From assembly GCA_045633415.1 (NCBI GenBank), contig JAZQYH010000001.1, positions 1 to 64,000 on the forward strand: DNA of 64,000 bases, read 5' to 3'. Under the pieces are notes generated by a model. The model saw only the letters and a program-made list of their open reading frames with translations, searched no databases and was not told where the DNA came from. Positions 1 to 8,916 of this stretch are shown piece after piece. The stretch is from RGIG3102 sp045633415. Its GTDB lineage: Bacteria > Bacillota > Clostridia > Oscillospirales > Ruminococcaceae. Positions within the stretch are counted from its first letter, which is position 1; each line of letters begins with the position of its first letter. A program made the translations under genes and the position numbers.

Positions 1-761
1 TTTCGTTGGTGGAAGAAGCGGAAGAAAGCGGTACGTTAAAGGAAGAAGAATCGCAGTTGCTTCGTTCCGCGCTTGAATTTGATGATTTGAAGGTAGAGGA
101 TATATTAGTGCCTCGTGTGGACGTCTATGCTGTGGAAGAAAATTCCACGATGGAAGAAGTCGCAGAAGTGTTTGAAAAATCGGGGTATTCCCGTTTGCCT
201 GTGTATAAGGACACGATTGATAACGTTATCGGTCTTATTCATCAGCGCGATTTTTTCATCAATTATGTAAAGGGTGAAAAACAGATTGGGCATTTGGTGC
301 AGGAAATCGTATTCACTTCGGAATATACGCGTATTTCCACGCTCTTAAAGCAATTACAAAAACAGAAAATCCACATGGCGGCTGTATCAGATGAATATGG
401 CGGCTTGGTGGGGATTGTAACGCTGGAAGATATTCTTGAAGAATTGGTTGGCGAAATCTGGGATGAAAACGACGATATCGTAAACGACTGGCAGGAAATC
501 ACAGAAACACGTTTTGAATGTTCTGGTGATATGAACCTTACAGACCTGTTTGACTATCTCGACCTTGATGAAGAAGAACTGGACAGCGCTTATTCCACTG
601 CTGGTGGCTGGGCAACAGAAATAATCGGTGCAATGCCTGTTGTTTTTGATGCTTTCGACTACGAAAACTATACAATCCTTGTAAAAGAAATTGATGAAAA
701 TCATCGTATTTCACGTCTGCTTATTCTCAAGCATGTTACAAAGGAAGAAGATGAAGATTAA
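1..761 (+). CDS. CBS-pair / CorC_HlyC domain protein, 3' part
   Basis: The gene enters from the left edge; the reading frame is open from the first bases and ends at TAA. The visible 250 residues hold two CBS domains (about 25-85 and 95-150) and a C-terminal CorC_HlyC domain (about 165-245). This is the cytoplasmic half of the hemolysin-C/CorC family, whose members carry an N-terminal DUF21 membrane domain and are linked to magnesium or other cation efflux. The membrane part must lie outside the window. The TTG at position 6 is not a likely start, because the family begins well upstream. A bidirectional terminator follows directly. Confidence 0.9.
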   Translation, partial: SLVEEAEESGTLKEEESQLLRSALEFDDLKVEDILVPRVDVYAVEENSTMEEVAEVFEKSGYSRLPVYKDTIDNVIGLIHQRDFFINYVKGEKQIGHLVQEIVFTSEYTRISTLLKQLQKQKIHMAAVSDEYGGLVGIVTLEDILEELVGEIWDENDDIVNDWQEITETRFECSGDMNLTDLFDYLDLDEEELDSAYSTAGGWATEIIGAMPVVFDAFDYENYTILVKEIDENHRISRLLILKHVTKEEDED

Positions 762-764
762 TAA

Positions 765-799
765 AAACCCGTTGTAGAAATACAACGGGTTTCTTTTTT
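765..799. terminator. bidirectional terminator between convergent genes
   Basis: A 12-bp perfect stem (AAACCCGTTGTA) with a GAAA loop is flanked by T-runs on both strands and separates two convergent genes. Confidence 0.85.
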
Positions 800-1292
800 A
801 CTGTAGTATAATATTTTTTATATATTCGGCAGTTTCCAGCACAGTCATATCATCATTGTATATTTTCACTGTGTCCATCAGGTCAAATCGTGGCAGTCGT
901 TCCACACTTCTTTCGAAGTCTCTGTCTTCCTGCACCATATCGTTTTCCACTCGATGTTTCAATGTATGAGGACTGCAGGTGATTGTAAAGCGCCATATTT
1001 TGCAATTATCTGTACCAAGTTTTGTGACAATACTGTCATATATGCTTTCATAATCCATCACCCAGCAAAAGATGATATTTTTATACTCACTACAGGCAAT
1101 AAAGTTATTGAGCATATGGGAGATATTGTCAGTCACCATAGCTTTTGTCTCTTCAGTCACAACAAAAGGGTCAGCCATCCAGCACCAGTCTCCATCCAGA
1201 TATACGCTGTTGTCAAGCAGTTTGTTCAGCTGTTTGGAAACACTGCTTTTACCTACAGCCATTGTGCCATTTATAAAAATAATATTCTTCAT
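798..1292 (-). CDS. P-loop nucleotide/AAA-type kinase-like protein
   Basis: A 164-residue soluble protein with an N-terminal Walker A motif (GTMAVGKSS, residues 9-17) directly after the first beta strand, as in small P-loop kinases such as shikimate, gluconate or chloramphenicol kinases. Downstream residues YLDGDW (about 31-36) fit the acidic substrate-side strand of this fold, and an Arg-rich segment follows near residues 123-135. The substrate cannot be told from the sequence. It stands alone on the minus strand, converging on the CBS gene and sharing its terminator. Confidence 0.75.
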   Translation of the reverse strand: MKNIIFINGTMAVGKSSVSKQLNKLLDNSVYLDGDWCWMADPFVVTEETKAMVTDNISHMLNNFIACSEYKNIIFCWVMDYESIYDSIVTKLGTDNCKIWRFTITCSPHTLKHRVENDMVQEDRDFERSVERLPRFDLMDTVKIYNDDMTVLETAEYIKNIILQ

Positions 1293-1456
1293 GCAAACAC
1301 CCCGAAAAAATGAATTTTCTGTAAATTATTATATATTTTATTTTGATTTTTTGCAATAAGGAGTAGAATAAGACAAATAAAAGTCTTTTTTCATTGATTA
1401 TTATATGAAAATGTTGTAAAATATAATAGATTACATACGTATTTTAGGAGGCATAT

Positions 1457-3328
1457 ATGCCTAAACATATAACCAGATTACTTTCAAGTTATCGTCGCTT
1501 AATACTGTTCCTTATGGACCTGCTTGTTATTTGTGGCGCATACCTTTTCACATGGATGGCAATAGGTGGCCGGCGCTCTGTTGATGACTATTTCAGCATC
1601 ACTGTTGCAAGCTGTTTCCTGTTTGTATCCTGCTATGGAATAATTTTCTATGCTACAGGTATGTACGACAGTTTGTGGCGATATGCAGAAATTGTGGAAT
1701 TCTTCAGATGTGCGGCATCCAGTGTGTTGGCCGTTATTGCATTTATGGTAATTTCCATGATGATTTTTCAGGAAAAAAGAGTTCCGATTACAGTTTATGC
1801 ACTTTCTGCAGCATTGGCATCTTCATTTACACTTTATACCCGATTAAGTTACCGAATGTTCCGTAATACCAAAATTAACTCAATGGGGAAAAAACGACAG
1901 CGAGTACTTCTTGTTGGTGCAGGGGATGCGGCATCTACACTGATTCATGAACTTAACAAGAATACATCAAAAGAGATGAACGTTATCTGCGCAGTCGATG
2001 ACGATAAAAATAAACTTGGCCGCAGTATTATAGGTGTTGAAATCCTTGGCACAACAGAAGATATTCCTTCCCTTGTTACACAGTGCCAGATAGATACTAT
2101 TCTTATCGCTATTCCTACCCTGGACAGTGAAAACAGACGCAGAATTCTCAATATCTGCTCACAGACAAACTGCAATATCAAAACACTGCCTGACATTGTA
2201 AAAATTATTGCAGACGGCAAAGACCTTGCAAGCCGCATTACAGATATTAAAGTTGAAGACCTTCTTGGTCGTGACCCTGTAGTTCTTCAGGATGAAGCTA
2301 CAGCGCTTATTAAAGATAAAGTTGTTTTTGTTACAGGTGGCGGTGGCTCCATCGGTAGCGAGTTGTGTCGCCAGATAGCCAATATCGGTCCTAAAAAGCT
2401 GGTAATTATTGATATTTACGAAAACTCAGCATATGCAGTACAGCAGGAACTTAAACGTAAATACAACGGCAATCTTAATCTGGAAGTAAGGATTGCTTCT
2501 GTTCGTGACACAAAGAAAATGGATGCACTTTTTGATGAGTTCAGACCACAGGTTGTTTTCCATGCGGCGGCACACAAACATGTTCCACTTATGGAAGATG
2601 CACCTGAAGAAGCAGTTAAAAACAATGTTTTTGGTACTTACAACTGTGCACTGTGCGCTGAAAAATATGGCGTTGAAAAATTTGTTCTTATTTCCACAGA
2701 CAAAGCTGTTAATCCTACAAATGTAATGGGTGCAACAAAACGTATCTGTGAAATGATTGTTCAGAACATTGCCCAGAGCAGTGAAGGCAGCACCACATTT
2801 GTTGCTGTACGTTTTGGCAACGTTCTCGGTTCAAACGGTTCAGTTTTACCACTGTTCAAAGACCAGCTGGCTGAAGGTGGTCCGCTGACTGTTACACATC
2901 CGGATATCGTTCGTTACTTTATGACTATCCCAGAAGCTGTAAGCCTTGTGCTTGAAGCCGGTGCTATGGGCGAAAAGAGCGGCGAAATATTTGTTCTGGA
3001 TATGGGCGACCCTGTAAAAATTGTAACACTTGCAGAAAATGTTATTAAAATGTCTGGCTTCATTCCATATAAAGACATTGATATTGTGTTTACAGGCCTG
3101 CGTCCAGGTGAAAAAATGTATGAAGAACTTCTTCAGGACGAAGAAGGTGTACGTAAAACAGCCAACAGTAAAATCTTTATTGGTTCCCCACTTAAAATGG
3201 ATGCTGGCAGATTCTTTACAGACCTTCTGGAGCTGAAAGCGGTTGCATACGAAAATGACGGGGAAGCATTGCTCAAGAAACTGAAAGTTATGGTTCCTAC
3301 ATTCAATCACGAAATAGCTGAATATTGA
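1457..3328 (+). CDS. membrane-anchored nucleotide-sugar 4,6-dehydratase (PglF/WbpM/CapD type)
   Basis: A 623-residue polysaccharide-biosynthesis protein. Four membrane segments lie in the first 130 residues, followed by a first Rossmann-like domain (VGAGDAAS near 152) and an extended SDR domain with the NAD-binding motif TGGGGSIG at 293-300. The active-site block has S413, T414, K416, M424 and K428; Met replaces the usual Tyr, as in the long membrane-bound UDP-GlcNAc 4,6-dehydratases. Its likely role is to make the 4-keto-6-deoxy sugar that starts rare amino sugars for glycans. An AGGAGG site at 1446-1451 supports the ATG at 1457. The next gene, a sugar phosphate transferase, starts 10 bp later, so the pair forms a surface-glycan initiation unit. 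Confidence 0.92.
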   Translation: MPKHITRLLSSYRRLILFLMDLLVICGAYLFTWMAIGGRRSVDDYFSITVASCFLFVSCYGIIFYATGMYDSLWRYAEIVEFFRCAASSVLAVIAFMVISMMIFQEKRVPITVYALSAALASSFTLYTRLSYRMFRNTKINSMGKKRQRVLLVGAGDAASTLIHELNKNTSKEMNVICAVDDDKNKLGRSIIGVEILGTTEDIPSLVTQCQIDTILIAIPTLDSENRRRILNICSQTNCNIKTLPDIVKIIADGKDLASRITDIKVEDLLGRDPVVLQDEATALIKDKVVFVTGGGGSIGSELCRQIANIGPKKLVIIDIYENSAYAVQQELKRKYNGNLNLEVRIASVRDTKKMDALFDEFRPQVVFHAAAHKHVPLMEDAPEEAVKNNVFGTYNCALCAEKYGVEKFVLISTDKAVNPTNVMGATKRICEMIVQNIAQSSEGSTTFVAVRFGNVLGSNGSVLPLFKDQLAEGGPLTVTHPDIVRYFMTIPEAVSLVLEAGAMGEKSGEIFVLDMGDPVKIVTLAENVIKMSGFIPYKDIDIVFTGLRPGEKMYEELLQDEEGVRKTANSKIFIGSPLKMDAGRFFTDLLELKAVAYENDGEALLKKLKVMVPTFNHEIAEY

Positions 3329-3338
3329 GAGATTAAAT

Positions 3339-3923
3339 ATGTATAAATATTTTAAAAGATTTTTAGATATAGTTCTGTCAGCCAGTGCACTGCTGGTGCT
3401 TTCACCGGTTTTGTTGGTAATTGCAATATTAATCAAGCTTGACTCAAAAGGTCCTGTTTTGTTTAAACAGAAACGTGTTGCCAAAGATAAAGAGCATTTC
3501 CAGATACTTAAATTCAGAACAATGTATGCGGACGTACCAAAAGATGTTCCTACACATCTTCTGGCAGACCCAGAAAGTAAAATTACAAAAATTGGCCGTT
3601 TTCTGCGTAAATCCAGCCTTGATGAACTGCCACAAATCTGGAATATTCTTGTAGGCGAAATGAGCATTATCGGTCCACGACCAGCTTTGTGGAATCAGTT
3701 TGACCTTATTGAAGAACGCGACAAATATGGTGCAAATGATGTCCGCCCAGGTCTTACAGGTCTTGCACAGGTAATGGGCAGAGATGAATTGCCAATCGAT
3801 GTAAAAGCGAAATACGATGGCGAGTATGCCCGGAATGTAACTTTTGCACACGATGTAAAAATCTTCTTTAAAACAATTACCAGTGTTTTAGGCGCTGAAG
3901 GTGTAAAAGAAGGCAAGCAGTAA
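3339..3923 (+). CDS. monotopic phosphoglycosyl (sugar) transferase, PglC/WcaJ-like
   Basis: A 194-residue bacterial sugar transferase. An N-terminal re-entrant hydrophobic helix (about 12-35) is followed by FKQKRV and KFRTM motifs, the catalytic Asp-Glu pair D95-E96 inside SSLDELPQ, and the conserved block IGPRPA. This is the short PglC-type form without the N-terminal multi-pass domain of WbaP/WcaJ. It transfers a sugar-1-phosphate from a UDP-sugar to undecaprenyl phosphate at the inner membrane face. It directly follows the 4,6-dehydratase, which probably supplies its donor. The Shine-Dalgarno site is weak, so coupling to the upstream gene is likely. Confidence 0.92.
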   Translation: MYKYFKRFLDIVLSASALLVLSPVLLVIAILIKLDSKGPVLFKQKRVAKDKEHFQILKFRTMYADVPKDVPTHLLADPESKITKIGRFLRKSSLDELPQIWNILVGEMSIIGPRPALWNQFDLIEERDKYGANDVRPGLTGLAQVMGRDELPIDVKAKYDGEYARNVTFAHDVKIFFKTITSVLGAEGVKEGKQ

Positions 3924-3937
3924 TCCAATAAAATTGA

Positions 3938-3967
3938 GGCCTCCCTCAGATGAGGGAGGCTTATGTT
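3938..3967. terminator. intrinsic terminator
   Basis: The stem GCCTCCCTC/GAGGGAGGC with a three-base loop is followed by a T-rich run. It closes the glycan pair and faces the 33-residue minus-strand gene. Confidence 0.85.
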
Positions 3968-3972
3968 TTTAT

Positions 3973-4074
3973 TTATTTTTCATTTGAATTCTTTTTGTTT
4001 TCGTTTTTCTGCTGTTTCTGACCACGCTGTTCAGTTTTCTGCTTTGTCTGATTTTTGTTGTTTTCTTTTGCCAT
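3973..4074 (-). CDS. 33-residue highly polar small protein
   Basis: A short minus-strand frame runs from ATG (4074) to TAA (3973-3975), encoding 33 residues that are almost entirely Lys, Asn, Gln, Glu and Thr, with no hydrophobic core. A good ribosome binding site (AAGGGAG, ten bases before the ATG) supports translation, and an intrinsic terminator lies just past the stop. It is predicted to be intrinsically disordered. No family is recognised. The evidence is its start context, clean spacing and location in an otherwise empty gap. Confidence 0.55.
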   Translation of the reverse strand: MAKENNKNQTKQKTEQRGQKQQKNENKKNSNEK

Positions 4075-4156
4075 TTTAAATCAACTCCCTTCGCAAATAG
4101 TATAAACATACTGAAGTTTTTTATTCACAGTAAAAAATTACCGTGGTCGTCACCAC

Positions 4157-4185
4157 TTGCAAATACTGTAAAACTATGGTAAAAT
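4157..4185 (+). promoter_or_regulatory. sigma-A promoter of the YebC gene
   Basis: TTGCAA (4157-4162) and TAAAAT (4180-4185) are separated by 17 bp, about 46 bp before the start codon. Confidence 0.55.
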
Positions 4186-4230
4186 ATAGGTTAGCAAAAT
4201 TATAGAAACTAATATAAATAGGAGATAAAT

Positions 4231-4974
4231 ATGTCAGGACATTCAAAATGGAGCACCATCAAAAGAAAAAAAGGTGCTAACGATGCCGCAAGAGCAAAAG
4301 TATTTACAAAACTGGCAAGAGAAATTTCTGTTGCAGTTAAAGAAGGCGGTGCAGACCCTAACAACAATGCACGTCTGAGAGACCTGCTTGCAAAAGGCCG
4401 CGCAGCAAACGTTCCACAGGACAACCTGATGCGTGCTATTAAAAAAGCTGGTGATAACGATAAAGAAAACTACGAATCAATCACATACGAAGGTTACGGC
4501 AACGGTGGTATCGCTGTTATCGTTGAATGTCTTTCTGATAACCGCAACCGTACAGCATCCAACATCCGTCACTACTTTGACAAATTTGGCGGTAACCTTG
4601 GTACAACAGGCTGTGTTTCCTTTATGTTTGAAAACAAAGGTGTTATTGTAATCGAACAGGAAGATTACGATGAAGAAAAAGTGCTGGAAGACTGCTTTGA
4701 AGCAGGTGCAGCTGACGTTTCTTTCGAAGATGAAGGCATCATCGAAGTTACAACAGAACCAAGCGACCTGTCCAGTGTTGCAGACGCTCTGGAAGGCATG
4801 GGCTATGCTCTCAAACAGCGCGAAACAGCTATGGTACCAAACAACTACACAAGAGTTGACGACCCAGACACACTGAAAAAACTGGCTCTCCTCTTCGACA
4901 ACCTTGAAGAAGACGATGACGTACAGAACGTTTGGAACAACCTTGAAAACTCTGAAGACCTGCCAGAACTGTAA
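4231..4974 (+). CDS. yebC: YebC/PmpR family DNA-binding regulator / translation factor
   Basis: A 247-residue full-length member of the YebC/PmpR family. The hallmark N-terminus SGHSKWSTIKRKKG, the block NNARLRDLL and the conserved ARAKVFTKLAREI are all present. Family members are cytoplasmic. They have been described as transcription regulators and, more recently, as factors that help ribosomes through difficult proline-rich stretches. AGGAGA six bases upstream supports the ATG. It is monocistronic, with its own promoter and terminator. Confidence 0.95.
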   Translation: MSGHSKWSTIKRKKGANDAARAKVFTKLAREISVAVKEGGADPNNNARLRDLLAKGRAANVPQDNLMRAIKKAGDNDKENYESITYEGYGNGGIAVIVECLSDNRNRTASNIRHYFDKFGGNLGTTGCVSFMFENKGVIVIEQEDYDEEKVLEDCFEAGAADVSFEDEGIIEVTTEPSDLSSVADALEGMGYALKQRETAMVPNNYTRVDDPDTLKKLALLFDNLEEDDDVQNVWNNLENSEDLPEL

Positions 4975-4984
4975 TAAGAAAATA

Positions 4985-5018
4985 AATGCTATTCTACTTG
5001 TGTGGAATAGCATTTTTA
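4985..5018 (+). terminator. intrinsic terminator after yebC
   Basis: The stem ATGCTATTC/GAATAGCAT with a TACTTGTGTG loop is followed by TTTTTATTT. Confidence 0.8.
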
Positions 5019-5100
5019 TTTGAAGCACAATGTAATTCAGATAATGCAGATACACAGTATATTGCAATAATCTATAATTTATAATATAATTATACTGTTA

Positions 5101-5124
5101 AAGTATTGTTTTAAGACAATACTT
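5101..5124. repeat. short inverted repeat upstream of the PASTA protein
   Basis: AAGTATTGT and its perfect inverse ACAATACTT are separated by six bases in the 150-bp AT-rich gap before the gene at 5168. It could be an operator or a leader hairpin; nothing else is evident in this gap. Confidence 0.4.
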
Positions 5125-5167
5125 AATAATCAATTGTTTTGTTTAATTTTACAGAAAGGAGTAGAGT

Positions 5168-6721
5168 ATGTCATCAGCTGAATGTAGATTCTGTGGCAGT
5201 GAAATCACAGGCGAAATCTGTGAATGGTGTGGTTTTCCACTGGATTCCCATCAGGAACTGGCAGGTGTGTTGCCATATGGTACAGATTTGAATGGATATG
5301 TTATAGGCGATGTAGTTGATATGGATGGCGAAAGTACAACATATCAGGCTTACAACACTGCTACACAGACAAAAGTTCTGGTCAAGGAATTTTTACCTGT
5401 GTCCATGGTTGCACCACGAGCAGGTAATAATATTACTGTACAGCAGGGTAAAGAAGTTCTGTTTAAAAATCTGATGATGGACTTTACCGACCTTTATACT
5501 GCCCTTTCAAAAATTGAAAGCAAAAATATACAGAAGATTTTTCGGATTTTCAGTGCCAACGGAACAGTATATGTTGTGATGGAAATGGTAAAAGGGGATA
5601 ATCTTCGCCAGAATCTTATTAAACGTGGTAAGCCATATACTTTTAAAGAAGCACGCTGGCTGTATCAGGAACTGTTTGAACTTCTTGAAATACTGGAGAA
5701 AAATAACATTGCCCATGGTGGTATCAGCGACGAAACTGTGCTGATTACACCGGATAATACAGTAGTGCTGACAAACTTTGCAATACGGGACCTTCGTGTT
5801 AAAAACGAGCATATAGTTTACAAACTGTACGACAATTTCTCTGCACCGGAACAGTACAGCCTTAACCGGTTTTCCGGTTTTTACACAGACATATACTCTG
5901 TGTCAGCTCTTTTCTACCATACAGTGACAGGTCGTCCATTTATAGCTGAAAATCTGGCTTTAAAAGACCTTGCACGATATATGCCTAAGTATGCTATAGA
6001 AACTTTAAAATACGCTACAAAGCAAAATCCATTGGATAGAATAGATAATATCGGCGACTTTGTGCTGATGCTGGATAATAAAGCCACAATAGCAAAACCA
6101 GAGAAGAAAAAGCAGGAAAAACATACTGAAAGTATGGACCTTAACAAAAAGCTTACTTTGATTATAATTGCCCTTGTTATAGTGCTGTTTGCCGTAGGTA
6201 TAATGGCGGTTTCATCCACAGCCGATTCTTCTTCATCCGGGGAGTCTTCATCAGTGGTTGAATCATTACCTGTTGTGGAAAAACTGGTTGTACCTGATTT
6301 GGTGGGAAAAAACTATAAAGATATAATGAATGACCCTGAAGTTGTAAATAATTTTTATATTTACACCACAGAAGAGTTTGCCAACCATCCGATAGGTCAG
6401 ATTATCAGCCAGCAGCCACAGGCTAATATTTCTATTGAAAAAGGCGCATCTATTTACGTTACTATCAGTAAAGGTAAAGAAGTAATAAAAGTACAGGTGC
6501 CTTACGGTCTTGCAGGCAGACCGCTTGGAGAGGTAGAGGGATTGTTGAATACAATGGATATTCCGTTTGTTACAAAATATGTCCCACAGACTCGGCAGTA
6601 TTCATTCGGCACAGTAACAGGCACAGATATTCCAGAAGGGGTAATGATAGACCCTGCTGAAACTTATATAATTGTTTATGTAGCTGATGATACACCTGTT
6701 GTGGAAATACCACAGAATTAA
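5168..6721 (+). CDS. zinc-ribbon PASTA protein with a pseudokinase domain
   Basis: A 517-residue protein with an N-terminal zinc ribbon (C6, C9, C18, C21), a protein-kinase fold (about 44-300), one membrane helix (about 329-350), a Ser-rich linker, and two PASTA repeats (about 371-441 and 444-513) outside the cell. The kinase fold is recognisable: the beta-3 lysine K73 and the APE motif in SAPEQYS are present. The catalytic residues are gone: HRD is H183-G184-G185 and DFG is N203-F204-A205. Active PASTA kinases of Firmicutes sense lipid II or muropeptides and phosphorylate division and wall proteins; this one probably binds such ligands but cannot transfer phosphate in the usual way. AAAGGAG precedes the ATG. 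Confidence 0.85.
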   Translation: MSSAECRFCGSEITGEICEWCGFPLDSHQELAGVLPYGTDLNGYVIGDVVDMDGESTTYQAYNTATQTKVLVKEFLPVSMVAPRAGNNITVQQGKEVLFKNLMMDFTDLYTALSKIESKNIQKIFRIFSANGTVYVVMEMVKGDNLRQNLIKRGKPYTFKEARWLYQELFELLEILEKNNIAHGGISDETVLITPDNTVVLTNFAIRDLRVKNEHIVYKLYDNFSAPEQYSLNRFSGFYTDIYSVSALFYHTVTGRPFIAENLALKDLARYMPKYAIETLKYATKQNPLDRIDNIGDFVLMLDNKATIAKPEKKKQEKHTESMDLNKKLTLIIIALVIVLFAVGIMAVSSTADSSSSGESSSVVESLPVVEKLVVPDLVGKNYKDIMNDPEVVNNFYIYTTEEFANHPIGQIISQQPQANISIEKGASIYVTISKGKEVIKVQVPYGLAGRPLGEVEGLLNTMDIPFVTKYVPQTRQYSFGTVTGTDIPEGVMIDPAETYIIVYVADDTPVVEIPQN

Positions 6722-6726
6722 AATAT

Positions 6727-6756
6727 ACACCGCAGATATTTCTGCGGTGTTTTTTG
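6727..6756 (+). terminator. intrinsic terminator after the PASTA protein
   Basis: The stem ACACCGCAGA/TCTGCGGTGT with a TATT loop is followed by a T-run. Confidence 0.85.
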
Positions 6757-6763
6757 TTGTATG

Positions 6764-6790
6764 AAAAACGGACAGGTATATACCTGTCCG
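6764..6790 (-). terminator. intrinsic terminator of the DUF362 gene
   Basis: A 22-bp palindrome (CGGACAGGTA and its inverse around TA) is followed on the minus strand by TTTTT. Confidence 0.75.
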
Positions 6791-6828
6791 CCTTTCGTTG
6801 TATAGAGAGAGAAAGAAAATTGTTTAAT

Positions 6829-7698
6829 TTATTCAACTTCCACCAGTTCATATTCTCTGCTGCCAAAGCCCAGAGCTGCAGAAGCTTCAATTGTGTAAAC
6901 ACCACGTCTGCTTTCGATTCTTTCCAGAAGATGTGCCTGACCAGGGTCGTCTGTAGCAGCATATACAAGGTCGATACATGCCTGGTCGATTGCGATAGGG
7001 TCTGTGGATACCAGAATACCGATGTCTTTCATACATGGGTCTTCAGCTTTTGCAACACAGTCACAGTCAACAGACATATTTTTCATAACGTTTACATATG
7101 CCGCATTTTCGCCAAAGTATTCCACTACACTGCCAGCGGCGTCAGCCATAGCTTCAAGGAATTTTGTTCTGTCCTGTGTCCAGATTTTTTCTGGTTCGCC
7201 AGCACCGTGGATGTATGCTTTGCCGAAGGAAGAACCAATACCGATAGACAGCTGTTTCAGAGCGCCGCCATAGCCACCCATTGGATGACCTTTGAAATGG
7301 CTCAATACCAGCAGGCTGTCATAGTTTGCAAGATTTTTACCTACATAGTTTTTATCTATCTGTTTATAATTTTTTACTTCAAGTACCAAGTCTGGACCTT
7401 CTGCGTCCAGCAGGTCTACATCGTACATTTCGCTCCAGCCATGGTATTTAAACAGCTCCAGATGCTTTTCTGTAGTGTCACGCTGACCAGCATAAGCTGT
7501 GTTACATTCTACGATAGTACCGCCTGTAACATCAATCAGTGGTTTCCAGAAATCAGGACCAAGGAAGTTCTGGTTGCCTTTTTCACCACTGTGAACTTTC
7601 AGTGCTACTTTGCCAGGCAGCTCTTTGCCGAGAAGTTTATATAATTCCAATACTTTTTCAGGTGTAATAGTTCTGCTGAAATATACTTTTGGTTTCAT
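6829..7698 (-). CDS. DUF362 domain protein
   Basis: A 289-residue DUF362 family protein. Visible family features are the GGALKQLSIGIGS segment, two spaced Cys residues in VDCDCVAKAEDPC, and the LVSTDPIAIDQACIDLV block. Many relatives carry a C-terminal ferredoxin domain; it is absent here, so this is the short form. The family may take part in iron-sulfur or redox chemistry, but no reaction is established. AAGGAG nine bases before the ATG fixes the start. It lies downstream of the S66 peptidase on the same strand with about a 96-bp gap. Confidence 0.8.
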   Translation of the reverse strand: MKPKVYFSRTITPEKVLELYKLLGKELPGKVALKVHSGEKGNQNFLGPDFWKPLIDVTGGTIVECNTAYAGQRDTTEKHLELFKYHGWSEMYDVDLLDAEGPDLVLEVKNYKQIDKNYVGKNLANYDSLLVLSHFKGHPMGGYGGALKQLSIGIGSSFGKAYIHGAGEPEKIWTQDRTKFLEAMADAAGSVVEYFGENAAYVNVMKNMSVDCDCVAKAEDPCMKDIGILVSTDPIAIDQACIDLVYAATDDPGQAHLLERIESRRGVYTIEASAALGFGSREYELVEVE

Positions 7699-7794
7699 AG
7701 TTATTCTCCTTTACCATATACGTTCTTTATAATTATATTATACCATCTGTACATGGTGAAAGGTCAAGTGTATTTTGTTGATAATCGTAAATTT

Positions 7795-8820
7795 TTATTC
7801 TGTCCGGCTTTCCAGAATGGTAAAAGTCATGTTTTCACAGTCCAGCTGTGCCATTACTCCGTATGGAATAACACACATGGGTTCATTGTGGCCAAAACTG
7901 CCGTTGTAAAATACAGGTATATTGCTGTCGATTTCTTTCAGCACTTTCAGTATTTTTTCTTTGTATTCTTCGTAATATTTTTCCTGATATGGCTTGCCGA
8001 AGATAATACCATTCACTTTCTGCAGCACACCCATTGTGGCATAGTTTCTCAGCCACCATTCAATAAAATCAGGCGAAGGTGTGTCTTCGCTGGTTTCAAA
8101 GAAAAGGATAGCACCGTCAAAAAATTCTTTGGCAGGGAAAAGGTCTGTGCCTTTTACAAACTCCCATACATCAAGACATCCGCCAATCAGTCTGCCTTGT
8201 ACCACACCACTGCCCTGCAACAGTTCATATCCTTTATTTGGCTGCATTTTTTTATCAATATGCTGTGTTTCCACTGTCCATGGTACATAGTCTGCAGTAA
8301 ATTCACTGTATGGTGCAATTTCGCCCAGTAGGGCAGGGGAGAACAGTGCTTTTTCCACCCACTGCTTCGTATAGTCAAACATTTTGTTGTTTTCTGCAAA
8401 TTCAGCCAGTATGCTAGGACCGTAAAATGATGTAAAACCAGCTTTATGGCATATAAGATGGGTAATGGTGCTGTCTGAATATCCCATATAAATTTTAGGA
8501 TTTGCCTTTATAACATCCCAGTCAAGATATGGCAGCATTCGCACGCTGTCAGACCCGCCGATACAGGAAAAAATAGCCTTGATATCTGGGCTTGCGAAGG
8601 CAGCATTCAGGTCTGCGGCACGTGCCTGTGGATTTTCGTACACAAACTGACTGCCTGCAAGGGTATGTGGCATTTCTACAACATTCAGGCCCATTTCTTC
8701 AAGACGCTTTTTGCCGATTTCATAACGGAATTTCAAGCTTTCATCACCAGCGCCACCCCATGAAGAAGAAACAGTACACACAGTATCGCCTTTTTTCAAA
8801 ACCTTTGGTTTTTTTAGCAT
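7795..8820 (-). CDS. S66 family peptidase (LD-carboxypeptidase / MccF-like)
   Basis: A 341-residue peptidase of family S66. The catalytic triad of the family is visible: nucleophile S115 in GYSDST, E242 in FFETSED and H311 in SFGHNEP. Members either trim the L,D-linked D-Ala from muropeptides during wall recycling or cleave peptide-nucleotide antibiotics of the microcin C type. No signal peptide is seen, so it acts in the cytoplasm. The length fits the MccF-like branch slightly better than the classic LdcA of about 305 residues. AGGCGGTGAT precedes the ATG. Confidence 0.9.
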   Translation of the reverse strand: MLKKPKVLKKGDTVCTVSSSWGGAGDESLKFRYEIGKKRLEEMGLNVVEMPHTLAGSQFVYENPQARAADLNAAFASPDIKAIFSCIGGSDSVRMLPYLDWDVIKANPKIYMGYSDSTITHLICHKAGFTSFYGPSILAEFAENNKMFDYTKQWVEKALFSPALLGEIAPYSEFTADYVPWTVETQHIDKKMQPNKGYELLQGSGVVQGRLIGGCLDVWEFVKGTDLFPAKEFFDGAILFFETSEDTPSPDFIEWWLRNYATMGVLQKVNGIIFGKPYQEKYYEEYKEKILKVLKEIDSNIPVFYNGSFGHNEPMCVIPYGVMAQLDCENMTFTILESRTE

Positions 8821-8865
8821 AATATCACCGCCTTTTCTTGATTTTACATTATATAAAATATTTTG

Positions 8866-8903
8866 TAAACAAAAACAAAAGCCGTGGAATTATCCACGGC
8901 TTT
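8866..8903 (-). terminator. terminator of the rpsF-ssb-rpsR operon
   Basis: On the minus strand the stem AAAGCCGTGGA/TCCACGGCTTT is followed by TGTTTTTG, 14 bases past the rpsR stop. Confidence 0.85.
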
Positions 8904-8916
8904 AATTAACTAACAA

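Noticed and set aside
6754..7644. A 296-residue plus-strand frame.
   Set aside because: It is the antisense shadow of the DUF362 gene and has a Cys/Phe-rich composition typical of such shadows.
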